DNA of 64,000 bases. Origin: Thinopyrum elongatum. Its lineage: Eukaryota > Streptophyta > Magnoliopsida > Poales > Poaceae. The stretch is from contig CM022298.1 in NCBI GenBank assembly GCA_011799875.1, forward strand, positions 54,179,074-54,243,073, read 5' to 3'. The notes beneath the pieces are model-generated. The model saw only the letters and a program-made list of their open reading frames with translations. It had not been told where the DNA came from and did not search any database. Position 1 is the stretch's first letter. Each line of letters begins with the position of its first letter. Made by a program: the position numbers and the translations under genes. Below, piece by piece: positions 1 through 11,700 of this stretch.

Positions 1-3000
1 TGGGCTGACCTAACACAACCGGGTGGAGAGGTCCTCTGGTCAAAGCCCGTCCGTGAAAGTCAAAGGGCTTGATCCCATGGTCAAACGCTACATGGATAGG
101 CGGGACGGGGATCCTGGGGGTAGCAATGCCACCGGAGCGTCGCAACTGGCCCTCATACATGCGGGGTGTGCGGTGGCATGTCCGAAGAGGCGGCACGCGT
201 CTCCGGGGTGTGCCCCCCCCCTCACGGACGGCGATGACACGGTAGTAGACGTTCTTCTGTAATGATGCGGCGTGAATATTATTAAATACTCGGAGCGCGA
301 TAAAATCATGAGTTTTTTACACGACGTGGGCACATGTGCTATAGGACTGATGGTAATTTTTCATAATTTTTGGTGATGGAGAAGTATCTGAACACTTCCC
401 TCTACGCGGATTGCTCTCCGCATGTCTACGACTGTGGCCGGCGGCCTCCGGGGGCTGGCATGCCGCCAAATCTTGCGTAGGCGCCCTCTCACAAGTCTGG
501 AAGTGTTGTGGCGGTTGCAAAAGCCCGGCACGCATCTCCGGGGTGTGGCCCCCCTCACGGACGGCGCCGCAGCCGGCACCTGGAGGGAGGAAATAGACGC
601 GTCGGGTCTACACGGAGGGGATCTTGCTGTGGGTCTGGCCCGGATGTTGCTCCAAAGTGTTCCTATGGGCTGACCTAACACAACCGGTTGGAGAGGTCCA
701 CTGGTCAAAGCCCGTCCGTGCAATGTCAAAGGGCTAGATCCTGTGGTCAAACGCTACAGGGTTAGGCGGGACGGGGGCCCTGGGGGGGTAGCAATGCCAC
801 CGGAGCGTCGCACCAGGCCCTCATACATGCGGGGTGGTGCGGTGGCATATCCGAAGAGGCGGCACGCGTCTCCGGGGTGTGCCCCCCCTCACGGACGGCG
901 ATGACACGGTAGTAGACGTTCTGCGGTAACGATGCGGTGTGAATATTATTAAATACTCGGAGCGCGATAAAATCATGAGTTTTTTACACGACGTGGGCAC
1001 ATGTGCTATAGGACTGATGGTAATTTTTCATAATTTTTGGTGATGGAGAAGTATCCTAACACTTCCCTCTACGCGGATTGCTCTCCGCGTGTCTACATCT
1101 GTGGCTGGCGGCCTCCGGGGGCTAGCATGCCGCCAAATCTTGTGTAGGCAGCCTCTCACAAGTCTGGAAGTGTTGTGGCGGTTGCAAAAGCCCGGCACGC
1201 GTCTCCGGGGTGTGGCCTCCCTCACGGACGGCGCCGCCGCCGGCACCTGGAGGGGGGAAACGGACGCGTCGGGTCTACACGGAGGGGATCTTGCTGTGGG
1301 TCTGGCCCGGATGTTGCTCCAAAGTGTTCCTATGGGCTGACCTAACACAACCGAGTGGAGAGGTCCACTGGTCAAAGCCCGTCCGTGCAAAGTCAAAGGG
1401 CTAGATCCCGTGGTCAAACGCTATAGGGTTAGGCGGGACGGGGGCCCTGGGGGGTAGCAATGCCACCGGAGCATCGCACCGGGCCCTCTTACATGCGGGG
1501 TGGTGCGGGGGCATGTTCGAAGAGGCGGCACGCGTCTCCGGGGTGTGCCCCCCCTCACGGACGGCGATGACACGGTAGTAGATGTTCTGCGGTAACGATG
1601 CAGCGTGAATATTATTAAATACGCGGAGCGCGATAAAATCATGAGTTTTTTACACGACGTGGGCACATGTGCAATAGGACTGATGGTAATTTTTCATAAT
1701 TTTTGGTGATGGAGAAGTATCTGAACACTTCCCTCTACGCGGATTGCTCTCCGCGTGTCTACGACTGTGGCCGGCGGCCTCCGGGGGCTGGCATGCTGCC
1801 AAATCTTGCGTAGGTGGCCTCTCACAAGTCTGGAAGTGTTGTGGCGGTTGCAAAAGCCCGGCACGCATCTCCGGGGTTTGGCCCCCCTCACGGACGGCGC
1901 AGCCGCCGGCACCTGGAGGGGGGAAACGGACGCGTCGGGTCTACACGGAGGGGATCTTGCTGTGGGTCTGGCCCGGATGTTCCTCCAAAGTGTTCCGATG
2001 GACTGACCTAACACAACCGGGTGGAGAGGTCCACTGGTCAAAGCCCGTCCGTGCAAAGTCAAAGGGCTAGATCCCGTGGTCAAACGCTACAGGGTTAGGC
2101 GGGACGGGGGCCCTGGGGGGTAGCAATGCCACCGGAGCGTCGCACCTGGCCCTCATACATGCGGGGTGGTGCGGTGGCATGTCCGAAGAGGCGGCACGCG
2201 TCTCCGGGGTGTGCCTCCCCTCACGGACGGCGATGACACGGTAGTAGACGTTCTGCGGTAACGATGCGGTGTGAATATTATTAAATACTCGGAGCGCGAT
2301 AAAATCATGAGTTTTTTACACGACTTGGGCACATGTGCTATAGGACTGATGGTAATTTTTCATAATTTTTGGTGATGGAGAAGTATCTGAACACTTCCCT
2401 CTATGCGGATTGCTCTCCGCGTGTCTACGACTGTGGCCGGCGGCCTCCGGGGGCTGGCATGCCGCCAAATCTTGCGTAGGCGGCCTCTCACAAGTCTGGA
2501 AGTGTTGTGGCGGTTGCAAAAGCCTGGCACGCGTCTCCGGGGTGTGGCCCCCCTCACGGACGGCGCCGCCGCCGGCACCTGGAGGGGGGAAACGGACGCG
2601 TCGGGTCTACACGGAGGGGATCTTGCTGTGGGTCTGGCCCGGATGTTGCTCCAAAGTGTTCCTATGGGCTGACCTAACACAACCGGGTGGAGAGGTCCAC
2701 TGGTCAAAGCCCGTCCGTGCAATGTCAAAGGGCTAGATTCTGTGGTCAAACGCTACAGGGTTAGGCGGGACGGGGGCCCTGGGGGGTAGCAATGCCACCG
2801 GAGCGTCGCACCAGGCCCTCATACATGCGGGGTGGTGCGGTGGCATGTCCGAATAGGCGGCACGCGTCTCCGGGTTGTGCCCCCCCTCACGGACGGCGAT
2901 GACACGGTAGTAGACGTTCTGCGGTAATGATGCGGCGTGAATATTATTAAATACTCGGAGCGCGATAAAATCATGAGTTTTTTACACGATGTGGGCACAT

Positions 3001-4032
3001 GTGCTATAGCACTGATGGTAATTTTTCATAAGTTTTGGTGATGGAGAAGTATCTGAACACTTCCCTCTACGCGGATTGCTCTCCGCGTGTCTACAACTGT
3101 GGCTGGCGGCCTCCGGGGGCTAGCATGCCGCCAAATCTTGTGTAGGTAGCCTCTCACAAGTCTGGAAGTGTTGTGGCGGTTGCAAAAGCCCGGCACGCAT
3201 CTCCGGGGTGTGGCCCCCCTCACGGACGGCGCCGCCGCCGGCACCTGAAGGGGGGAAACGGACGCGTCGGGTCTACACGGAGGGGATCTTGCTGTGGGTC
3301 TCGCCTGGATGTTGCTCCAAAGTGTTCCTATGGGCTGACCTAACACAACCGAGTGGAGAGGTCCACTGGTCATAGCCCGTCCGTGCAAAGTCAAAGGGCT
3401 AGATCCCGTGGTCAAACGCTATAGGGTTAGGCGGGACGGGGGCCCTGGGGGTAGCAATGCCACCGGAGCGTCGCACCGGGCCCTCTTACATGCGGGGTGG
3501 TGCGGTGGCATGTCCGAAGAGGCGGCACGCGTATCCGGGGTGTGCCCCCCCTCACGGACGGCGACGACACGGTAGTAGACGTTCTGCGGTAACGATGCGG
3601 CGTGAATATTATTAAATACGCGGAGCGCGATAAAATCATGAGTTTTTTACACGACGTGGGCACATGTGCAATAGGACTGATGGTAATTTTTCATAATTTT
3701 TGGTGATGGAGAAGTATCTGAACACTTCCCTCTACGCGGATTGCTCTCCGCGTGTCTACGACTGTGGCCGGCGGCCTCCGGGGGCTGGCATGCTGCCAAA
3801 TCTTGCGTAGGTGGCCTCTCACAAGTCTGGAAGTGTTGCGGCGGTTGCAAAAGCCCGGCACGCATCTCCGGGGTGTGGCCCCCCTCACGGACGGCGCCGC
3901 CGCCGGCACCTGGAGGGGGGAAACGGACGCGTCGGGTCTACACGGAGGGGATCTTGCTGTGGGTCTGGCCCGGATGTTGCTCCAAAGTGTTCCTATGGGC
4001 TGACCTAACACAACCGGGTGGAGAGGTCCACT

Positions 4033-4080
4033 GGTCAAAGCCCGTCCGTGCAAAGTCAAAGGGCTAGATCCCGTGGTCAA
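4033..4080 (-). promoter_or_regulatory. Triplet of W-box cores with 21-bp phasing (one example of many)
   Basis: Three GTCAA cores lie with TCAA at 4035, 4056 and 4077, exactly 21 bp apart; read on the - strand these are TTGACC, TTGACT and TTGACC, which match the WRKY-factor W box TTGAC(C/T). The triplet is present in nearly every array unit, with the middle core changed to TTGACA in a few (for example near 722 and 2721). The spacing of two helical turns puts all cores on one DNA face. WRKY binding is inferred from motif only. Confidence 0.4.
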
Positions 4081-4661
4081 ACGCTACAGGGTTAGGCGGG
4101 ACGGGGGCCCTGCGGGGTAGCAATGGCACCGGAGCGTCGCACCTGGCCCTCATACATGCGGGGTGGTGCGGTGGCATGTCCGAAGAGGCGGCACGCGTCT
4201 CCGGGGTGTGCCCCCCCTCACGGACGGCGATGACACGGTAGTAGACGTTCTGCGGTAACGATGCGGCGTGAATATTCTTAAATATTCGGAGCGCGATAAA
4301 ATCATGAGTTTTTTACACGACGTGGGCACATGTGCAATAGGACTGATGGTAATTTCTCATAATTTTTGGTGATGGAGAAGTATCTGAACACTTCCCTCTA
4401 CGCGGATTGCTCTCCGCGTGTCTACGACTATGGCCGGCGGCCTCCGGGGGCTGGCATGCCGCCAAATCTTGCGTAGGTGGCCTCTCACAAGTCTGGAACT
4501 GTTGTGGCGGTTGCCAAAGCTCGGCACGCATCTCCGTGGTGTGGCCCCCCTCACGGACGGCGTCGCCGCCGGCACCTGGAGGGGGGAAACGGACGCGTCG
4601 GGTCTACACGGAGGGGATCTTGCTGTGGGTCTCGCCCGGATGTTGCTCCAAAGTGTTCCTA

Positions 4662-4994
4662 TGGGCTGACCTAACACAACCGGGTGGAGAGGTCCACTGG
4701 TCAAAGCCCGTCCGTGCAAAGTCAAAGGGCTAGATCCCGTGGTCAAATGCTACAGGGTTAGGCGGGACGGGGGTCCTGGGGGGGTAGCAATGCCACCGGA
4801 GTGTCGCACCGGGTCCTCATACATGCGGGGTGGTGTGGTGGCATGTCCGAAGAGGCGGCACGCATCTCCGGGGTGTGCCCCCCCTCACGGACGGCGCCGC
4901 CGCCAGCACCTGGAGGGGGAAACGGACGCGTCGGGTCTACACGAAGGGGATCTTGCTGTGGGACTGGCCCGGATGTTGCTCCAAAGTGTTCCTA
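4662..4994 (+). repeat. 333-bp short array unit (first)
   Basis: This unit lacks the AT-rich half of the 666-bp unit. The left flank of its novel joint matches the segment containing GTCCGAAGAGGCGGCACGC, and the right flank matches the segment with GGACGGCGCCGCCGCC. The joint falls in the roughly 40-bp core shared by the two halves, so it is best explained as a deletion between those direct repeats. The three GTCAA motifs are retained and the foldable AT-rich segment is lost. Confidence 0.85.
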
Positions 4995-5660
4995 TGGGCT
5001 GACCTAACACAACCGGGTGGAGAGGTCCACTGGTCAAAGCCCGTCCGTGCAAAGTCAAAGGGCTAGATCCCGTGGTCAAACGCTACAGGGTTAGGCGGGA
5101 CGGGGGCCCTGGGGGGTAGCAATGGCACCGGAGCGTCGCACCTGGCCCTCATACATGCGGGGTGGTGCGGTGGCATGTCCGAAGAGGCGGCACGCGTCTC
5201 CGGGGTGTGCCCCCCCTCACGGACGGCGATGACACGGTAGTAGACGTTCTGCGGTAACGATGCGGCGTGAATATTATTAAATATTCGGAGCGCGATAAAA
5301 TCATGAGTTTTTTACACGACGTGGGCACATGTGCAATAGGACTGATGGTAATTTTTCATAATTTTTGGTGATGGAGAAGTATCTGAACACTTCCCTCTAC
5401 GCGGATTGCTCTCCGCGTGTCTACGACTATGGCCGGCGGCCTCCGGGGGCTGGCATGCCGCCAAATCTTGCGTAGGTGGCCTCTCACAAGTCTGGAACTG
5501 TTGTGGCGGTTGCCAAAGCTCGGCACGCATCTCCGTGGTGTGGCCCCCCTCACGGACGGCGTCGCCGCCGGCACCTGGAGGGGGGAAACGGACGCGTCGG
5601 GTCTACACGGAGGGGATCTTGCTGTGGGTCTCGCCCGGATGTTGCTCCAAAGTGTTCCTA

Positions 5661-5993
5661 TGGGCTGACCTAACACAACCGGGTGGAGAGGTCCACTGGT
5701 CAAAGCCCGTCCGTGCAAAGTCAAAGGGCTAGATCCCGTGGTCAAATGCTACAGGGTTAGGCGGGACGGGGGTCCTGGGGGGGTAGCAATGCCACCGGAG
5801 TGTCGCACCGGGTCCTCATACATGCGGGGTGGTGTGGTGGCATGTCCGAAGAGGCGGCACGCATCTCCGGGGTGTGCCCCCCCTCACGGACGGCGCCGCC
5901 GCCAGCACCTGGAGGGGGAAACGGACGCGTCGGGTCTACACGAAGGGGATCTTGCTGTGGGACTGGCCCGGATGTTGCTCCAAAGTGTTCCTA
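5661..5993 (+). repeat. 333-bp short array unit (second)
   Basis: It has the same deletion joint as the unit at 4662-4994 and identical private variants, so it was copied as part of the 999-bp block and did not arise independently. Confidence 0.85.
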
Positions 5994-6545
5994 TGGGCTG
6001 ACCTAACACAACCGGGTGGAGAGGTCCACTGGTCAAAGCCCGTCCGTGCAAAGTCAAAGGGCTAGATCCCGTGGTCAAACGCTACAGGGTTAGGCGGGAC
6101 GGGGGCCCTGGGGGGGTAGCAATGCCACCGGAGTGTCGCACCGGGCCCTCATACATGCGGGGTGGTGCGGTGGCATGTCCGAAGAGGCGGCACGCGTCTC
6201 CGGGGTGTGCCCCCCCCTCACAGACGGCGATGACATGGTAGTAGATGTTCTGCGGTAACGATGCGGCGTGAATTTTATTAAATACTCGGAGCGCGATAAA
6301 ATTATGAGTTTTTTACACGACGTGGGCACATGTGCTATAGGACTGATGGTAATTTTTCTTAATTTTTGGTGATGGAGAAGTATCTGAACACTTCCCTCTA
6401 CGCGGATTGCTCTCCGCGTGTCTACTACTGTGGCCGGCGGCCTCTGGGGGCTAGCATGCGGCCAAATCTTGCATAGGCGGCCTCTCACAAGTCTGGAAGT
6501 GTTGTGGTGGTTGCAAAAGCCCGGCACGCGTCTCCGGGGTGTGGC

Positions 6546-7085
6546 CCCCCTCACAGACGGCGCCATCTGTCGTCTGTGTCAGGGTTAGACGGGACGGGGT
6601 ACCTGGGGGGGGGGTAGCAATGCCGCCATGTGTTGTGGTGGGACCTCCTATGCTTGTGGAAGCGTGGTGGCAGGCGCAGGCACCCCGCACGCGGCTCCAG
6701 GGTGTGCCCCCCTCACGGGTGTCGCTGCCGCCGTGTCCCAAGGGGGGAAACGGCTACGTCGGGCCGACACGGAGGTAATCTTTGGGTGGGTTGGGCCGGT
6801 ACGGTGTTCGGGGGTGTAGCTATGGGCTGGGCTATGAGAACCAGGTGAAAAGGTCCACCGGTCAAACCCCGTCCGGCGAAAGTCAAAGGGCTATATCCGG
6901 CGGTCGTCTGTGTCAGGGTTAAACGGGACGGGATACCTGGGGGTTAGCAATGCCGCCAGTTGTTGTGGTGGGCCCTCCTACGCTTGTGGAAGCGTGGTGG
7001 CAGGCACAGGCACCCAGCACGCAGCTCCGGGGTGTGCCCCCCCCAACGAGCGTCGCTGCCGCCGTCGCACGGGAGGGGAAAACGG
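6546..7085 (+). repeat. Divergent monomers at the right edge of the array
   Basis: Two related copies of about 290 bp each (about 6560-6835 and 6836-7085) share TAGCAATGCCGCCA, GGTGGCAGGC and TCTGTGTCAGGGTTA. They retain the array landmarks (GGTCAAAC, GTCAAAGGGCTA, GGGGTGTGCCCCC) but differ strongly from the core units. Decay of monomers at the border is usual for tandem arrays. The second copy is found again at 39546-39800 at the start of block B2. Confidence 0.8.
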
Positions 7086-7160
7086 CCACCACAGTTTACA
7101 CATGACAAACTAAAAAAATATAATAATTGAATTATAAAAAACACCACACGTCACCATCAT

Positions 7161-7238
7161 GGAAAACGACTATCACGGTGAAACCTTCAGTGCCCGGCCC
7201 GGGCCGGCCACGAAATTTCACCGTAATTGTCGTTTTTC
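7161..7238. repeat. Imperfect palindrome beside the array (low-quality copy)
   Basis: This is the counterpart of the palindrome at 39870-39951, shortened by small deletions. No coding potential is seen in the surrounding 7086-7401 interval. Confidence 0.6.
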
Positions 7239-8312
7239 TTAACGAAGTCTAATGAATACGGAGCCTCACGTCGTATGGATTAGCCAACTATTTAACAGGT
7301 CATGTTGCTTGTCTTTGGGCGAGGTTGGGACTATTTTTTGCAGTTTGCTGAGAGTCACACATATGCCGTAATAAAAAAATAATTTAAAAAATGCAGACTA
7401 TCTATGCCGACGCTTAGCCGTCGGCATGAATTGACACGTGGCATGTCCATCAATGTCGGCATAGGGACACCTATCCACAGCAGCCCCACCCCCTCCACTC
7501 ATTCTTCCTCCCCGAACGAACACGCACCGTCTCCCCCCACCCCCGCCCGCCGCGAGCCGTCTCCGCCCGGATCCGCCCGCGCCACCACTCTATCTGCCCG
7601 CCCCGGCCTCCGTCCCTGCCCTGACCTCCATCGACCCCTCCCCGGCAACACCGCCGCCCCGCCTCGGCCATCCCGTCCCCGCGTCGGCCACCCCTTCCCT
7701 ACCCCCGACCCTCCCTCTGCCACCTCCCCCTTAGCAGGCCGTGCCATTCCCCGTCCAGGCGATCGCCGCGGCGGCCCTCCGACCGCCTGTCCGGCCCTCG
7801 TCCGTGACCTGCCCCCCCCCCCCCCCCCCCCCCAGCCGGCCCTCCCCACGGTGAGCTCCCTCCCTCCCTCTCTGTAGATTTTTTTTTGTTAATTTTGTTG
7901 TTGTTCATAGTTATGTAAGTAGATGTATGGATGCATATTAGATTAGATGAATGATTTGATGATAGTTAAAATGGTGAGAAATGAAGAAATGCAAAAAAAA
8001 TTACACAAGAATGCAATAAATGCAAATGTATGATGATTTTTTTTGCGGAAGAGATGATATATATGATTTTTTTATGCTTCGATGATTGTTAGATGATGAT
8101 GATGATGATGATGATGAATATATTGTGATGTTTCTAATTATTCTCATGGTGCAGGTCTGTGGTGTTCCATCTCGGTGGAGTGATCGTCGTTGGAGCTGTT
8201 GGTCCCCATCGTCCCTCCGCTATTCGACTACTTCGTCTACAGCCGTGGGTGAGCTACATTATATACTAGATTTCGTTTCTCAAGTCACTTCGCGTAACCT
8301 AGGCATCTCCTG

Positions 8313-8373
8313 TCCGAAAGGGTTGCATCGATAAATATGCATTCAATGCATATTTTCACCGCAGCTCTTTCGG
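8313..8373 (+). repeat. Small stem-loop in CACTA-1 leader (low-quality copy)
   Basis: It corresponds to 41043-41104. The inner arm ATAAATATGCA is still visible, but the opposite arm has lost bases. Confidence 0.6.
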
Positions 8374-8399
8374 ATTGTTCGCGTTTTTCACGGACAGTG

Positions 8400-8598
8400 C
8401 CCAGATGTGTAGATTGGGTACGTTCTCTCCATGTTCTACCCCGTTCTGGACAAGATTTCGTCGGCGCCTTCCATTGTTCTCTGGAGCACATTCTCTCGGC
8501 ATTTGCTGAGACATGTATCTGGAAACGTGGGAGGTGCTGCCGAAATTTTGTCTCGGAACGGGTAGAATGGAGAATGTACTCAATCTACACTCCTCGGG
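8400..8598 (+). ncRNA. Long foldback in CACTA-1 leader (low-quality copy)
   Basis: This is the counterpart of the 207-nt foldback at 41130-41336. The G:U type differences between arms that can be read here agree with those in the clean copy, so they are not sequencing noise. Several bases are missing from both arms. Confidence 0.45.
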
Positions 8599-8718
8599 TG
8601 GGATTATACCCATCTTTACCTATTAGAGATGTAGGTGGATTCAACGAGGTAGAAAATGAAATTTTGATGTATTAATTAAATGAATCCTTAATTTTGTTGT
8701 GTGGCTCCAAAACAGAGG

Positions 8719-11700
8719 ATGCAATAATTAGTGGATGTACAGTGGTTTTATCCTCGGAATCGAGAACTGAGTGGATCGCGAACCGTGTGTATTTGAGGGA
8801 TATCGTAGTCCAATGAGAATTATCCCACATGCCCCTGTCGCGTTGCCAACATCACGTAGAAATTAGAGACATGACTGACCACCTTCCTGCCGATATGCCA
8901 AACTTTGACATGCCGCCGATAAACTTAGCCAAGCAGGACGGGAGAGAGAGGTGATGCGAGAACGCATCATGTTATGCGGACGCGGGTCAGGCTGCAGATG
9001 ATTCGTCTGATTGGGTGTGTCAGACAACGCCATGCAACCCCTTCAGAGAACTGAACCGATGCGCGGACGTGCGCGGACTCGGTCCATCTCAAATCGGTGA
9101 AGGCTTCGGAGTCTTAGCCTGTCAAGAAACCTCATTTATGTCCGCCGTCTGTTCTTTGCTCCTCGTGCTAACTACACTTATGGTTGTCGCCTCCCTGACG
9201 TGCTGATGCTCCTATCCGGAAACGGTGCCAACCTGCTTGAGCAAGTAGTTGGGCCGTCCCAAGTTGCCGTGCCGAGATGTGCCGCGCGCGCACGGTGCGG
9301 TTACTATCAGTAGGGGGGGCAGGGCTCGGGAGGCTCTAGCTGGATAACGCCGCCCCAGAGATGGGGAGGACGCCGCGGCCAGCCGTTCAACGGCGGTTCT
9401 GACTCATAGCCATATCGAAAACTGCAGCGAGGTCTAAGTGGCGTAAGAAAATATGAATCGGACATTACGGCAAATGTGCAAGTAGTGTACCGAATTCAAC
9501 GTCACTAGAGGAAGACAAGCATATGCACTCAGAGAAATGAGGTCCGGAAGCTCGCTATTCCTTTGCCGAGTAGCAACAATTGAGTGTCGTAGGATTAAAA
9601 AAAGGTAGCAGCCATCCCCGTAAGGTTCTTTGTAACTCCATTTCATAGAAAGACTGCAGCGCCTTTTCATCACGGAGGAGTCGCCAAAAGATGAAATGGC
9701 ATAGGGAAGGTATAAGTACAATCCAAATAAAATCGTACATCCATCGGAAGGCGAAGCATGGAAGTCGTTCGATGAAGAATACCCCGAGGAAGCAGCCGAG
9801 GCTGGGAATGTCATAATAGCCATATCAGGTGATGGTTCAATCCATATGGTATTCGTCCAATCCATACAGCTGCTGGCCCGTGTTTGTAATTCCAGTCAAT
9901 CTCCCTCCCGGTGCCCTAATGCAACGCAAGACCATGTTCTTGTCGCTCATCATTCTGGGTCCTGAATACCAGGGAAGCAATTGGGTGCAGCCACTGGTGG
10001 ATGATTTGCACCATTCTTGGTACTTTCCGAGGTTGACATACGATCGGGATCTGCAGAGAAATTTCTTGATGAAAGTTTGGTTGCACTATTGCATGCATGA
10101 CTTTCCCGGCTATGCTCTATTCTGCGGATGGTGTACAAGTGGGAAGATGCCATGCCCAGTGTGCATCAGAGGCTCTGCGAATGATTTGGCTGAGTAAGGG
10201 TGGCAAGTATGTAGCCTTTGACCTGCATCGACAATTCCTCCCTCCAGACCATCCAGACAGGGAAGACAAGAAGAACTTCACGAAAGGCCAGGTTGTTCAT
10301 GAAGTAACCGAGATTCCAACATTTTCGGGGGGCAGATGTTCTTGCTCAACTAAAAGCTCTCAAGCCTAAAGTCAAAGCAAAGCCAAAGCCAAAGCCAAAG
10401 CTTCGAGGGATATGGTGAGACGCACAATGGACTCACATTACCCCCTTCTCGAAGCTTCCCTATTTCAAGGACCTCAAACTTCCTTACAACATCAATGTGA
10501 TGCACACCGAAAAGAATGTCACAGAGTCCCTTTTTCGCACGATCCTCAACATTCCTGATAAGACGAAGGATAACGTTAAAGCTAGAGCCGATCAACAGAG
10601 AATTGTGAAAAACTACGTCTAGACATGAAGCCTCCCAGGCGGTCGAAAAAACTGGTTCAAGCCAGATGCTGACTTTGTCCTTAAACCGCCAGAAAAGAAG
10701 GAAGTACTTATCTGGCTGAAACACATTTTGAAGTTCACCAATGGTTATGCATCAAATATAAGTAAGGGAGTCAATCTTTCAACGGGCAAAGTGACCGGCC
10801 TGAAGAGTCATGACTACCATGTATGGATTGAGCGGATATGCCGGTGATGGTTCGAGGCTATGTCCCCGAGCATGTCTGGCGAGTGCTTGCCGAGCTAAGC
10901 CATTTCTTCCGCACGCTCTATGCTAAAAGAAGTAAGTAAAGACGTGAGTGAACAATTGCATAAGAAGGCACCAGAGTTGATAGTCAAGCTAGAGAAGATC
11001 TTTCCGCCAGGCTTCTTTACTCCGATGACACATCTCATTCTGCACCTCGCGAACGATGTATTGGGGGGGTCTGTGCAGAATCGTTGGCAGTACGGCCCTG
11101 AGAGACAGAACAAGCATCTCTGACAGAAATGTGGAAACAAAGCTAAGATTGAAGCTTCCATTGCTGAGGCAGTTATCCTAGAGGAGGTGTCAGACCTCAG
11201 GACATCATACTATCCAGACCACGTTCCCCATCTACATAACAAGGTGCCTCGATACAATATAGAAGAGCCCAAGTATACAACCCAGGCTCCATATATTCAA
11301 CATGCAAGGTGGCAGGGCTGGGGCCTCAAAATCTTATAACATGCCACGACAAGAGTGGGAGGACCTCTGTTCTATATCTTTGCACAACATCAAGGAAGTT
11401 GAGGAAGTGTGGATGAGGTAATACCACTACACCATTCCTTTATGTCTTCCACAGCATCATGTTCTATGTTCACTTAGTCCCGATCTAACACCGCTTTTCT
11501 TCTTTTAGTGATTTCGTTGAAGAGGAATGGATGGGAATGAATCCTCCTACTAAGGCGGAGGCACTTACTCTTCTCCGTCATGGAAACCCTGGACGTAAAA
11601 ATTTTGTTGCTTGGTTCATGGAGAAAGTAATTTTCCACATTCCCCTATTAGTTAACCGATCTAATGCACCCAGCAATTTCAATTATACTTGTAGGGAAAA

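Larger units (their letters stand above)
4313..6310 (+). repeat. Higher-order repeat: two 999-bp blocks (666+333)
   Basis: Segments 4313-5310 and 5312-6310 are almost identical at an offset of 999 bp, including private variants not seen in the other units, such as CTCCGTGGTGTGG in place of CTCCGGGGTGTGG. Each block holds one long and one short unit. This is the pattern left by recent unequal exchange. The mirror copy of the same structure is visible in the inverted array (short units near 32191 and 33187). Confidence 0.9.
1..6545 (+). repeat. GC-rich tandem array, 666-bp units (array A+)
   Basis: The marker TGGGCTGACC (TGGACTGACC in one unit) recurs at 1, 666, 1333, 1999, 2665, 3331, 3996, 4662, 4995, 5661 and 5994, giving unit lengths of 665-667 bp and two exact 333-bp units. 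Units differ mainly by scattered substitutions. Each long unit has a GC-rich part and an AT-rich stretch of about 120 bp (for example 2265-2385). Two segments about 333 bp apart inside a unit share a core of roughly 40 bp around TCTCCGGGGTGTG, so the 666-bp unit looks like an old dimer. I do not recognise the family; no rRNA, 5S or telomere motif is present. The long open frames in each unit begin with TTG or GTG and are not believable plant genes. Confidence 0.95.

Noticed and set aside
361..5745. A 129-aa open frame on the - strand repeated in eight array units at 666-bp steps, and overlapping 108-aa and 83-aa frames on the + strand
   Set aside because: They start with TTG or GTG, not ATG, overlap each other in several frames in GC-rich sequence, and persist only because the units are recently homogenised and their length is a multiple of three. 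Indels in the inverted array break them freely.
1..6545. Array as ribosomal intergenic spacer, 5S cluster or CRISPR
   Set aside because: No rRNA coding sequence, no 5S control region, and unit size and structure are unlike CRISPR; the context is a plant transposon locus.
7404..7877. 157-aa Pro/Ser-rich open frame
   Set aside because: It lies in the C-rich CACTA-1 leader, differs in frame from the clean copy at 40147-40602, and ends at a clear splice donor region.
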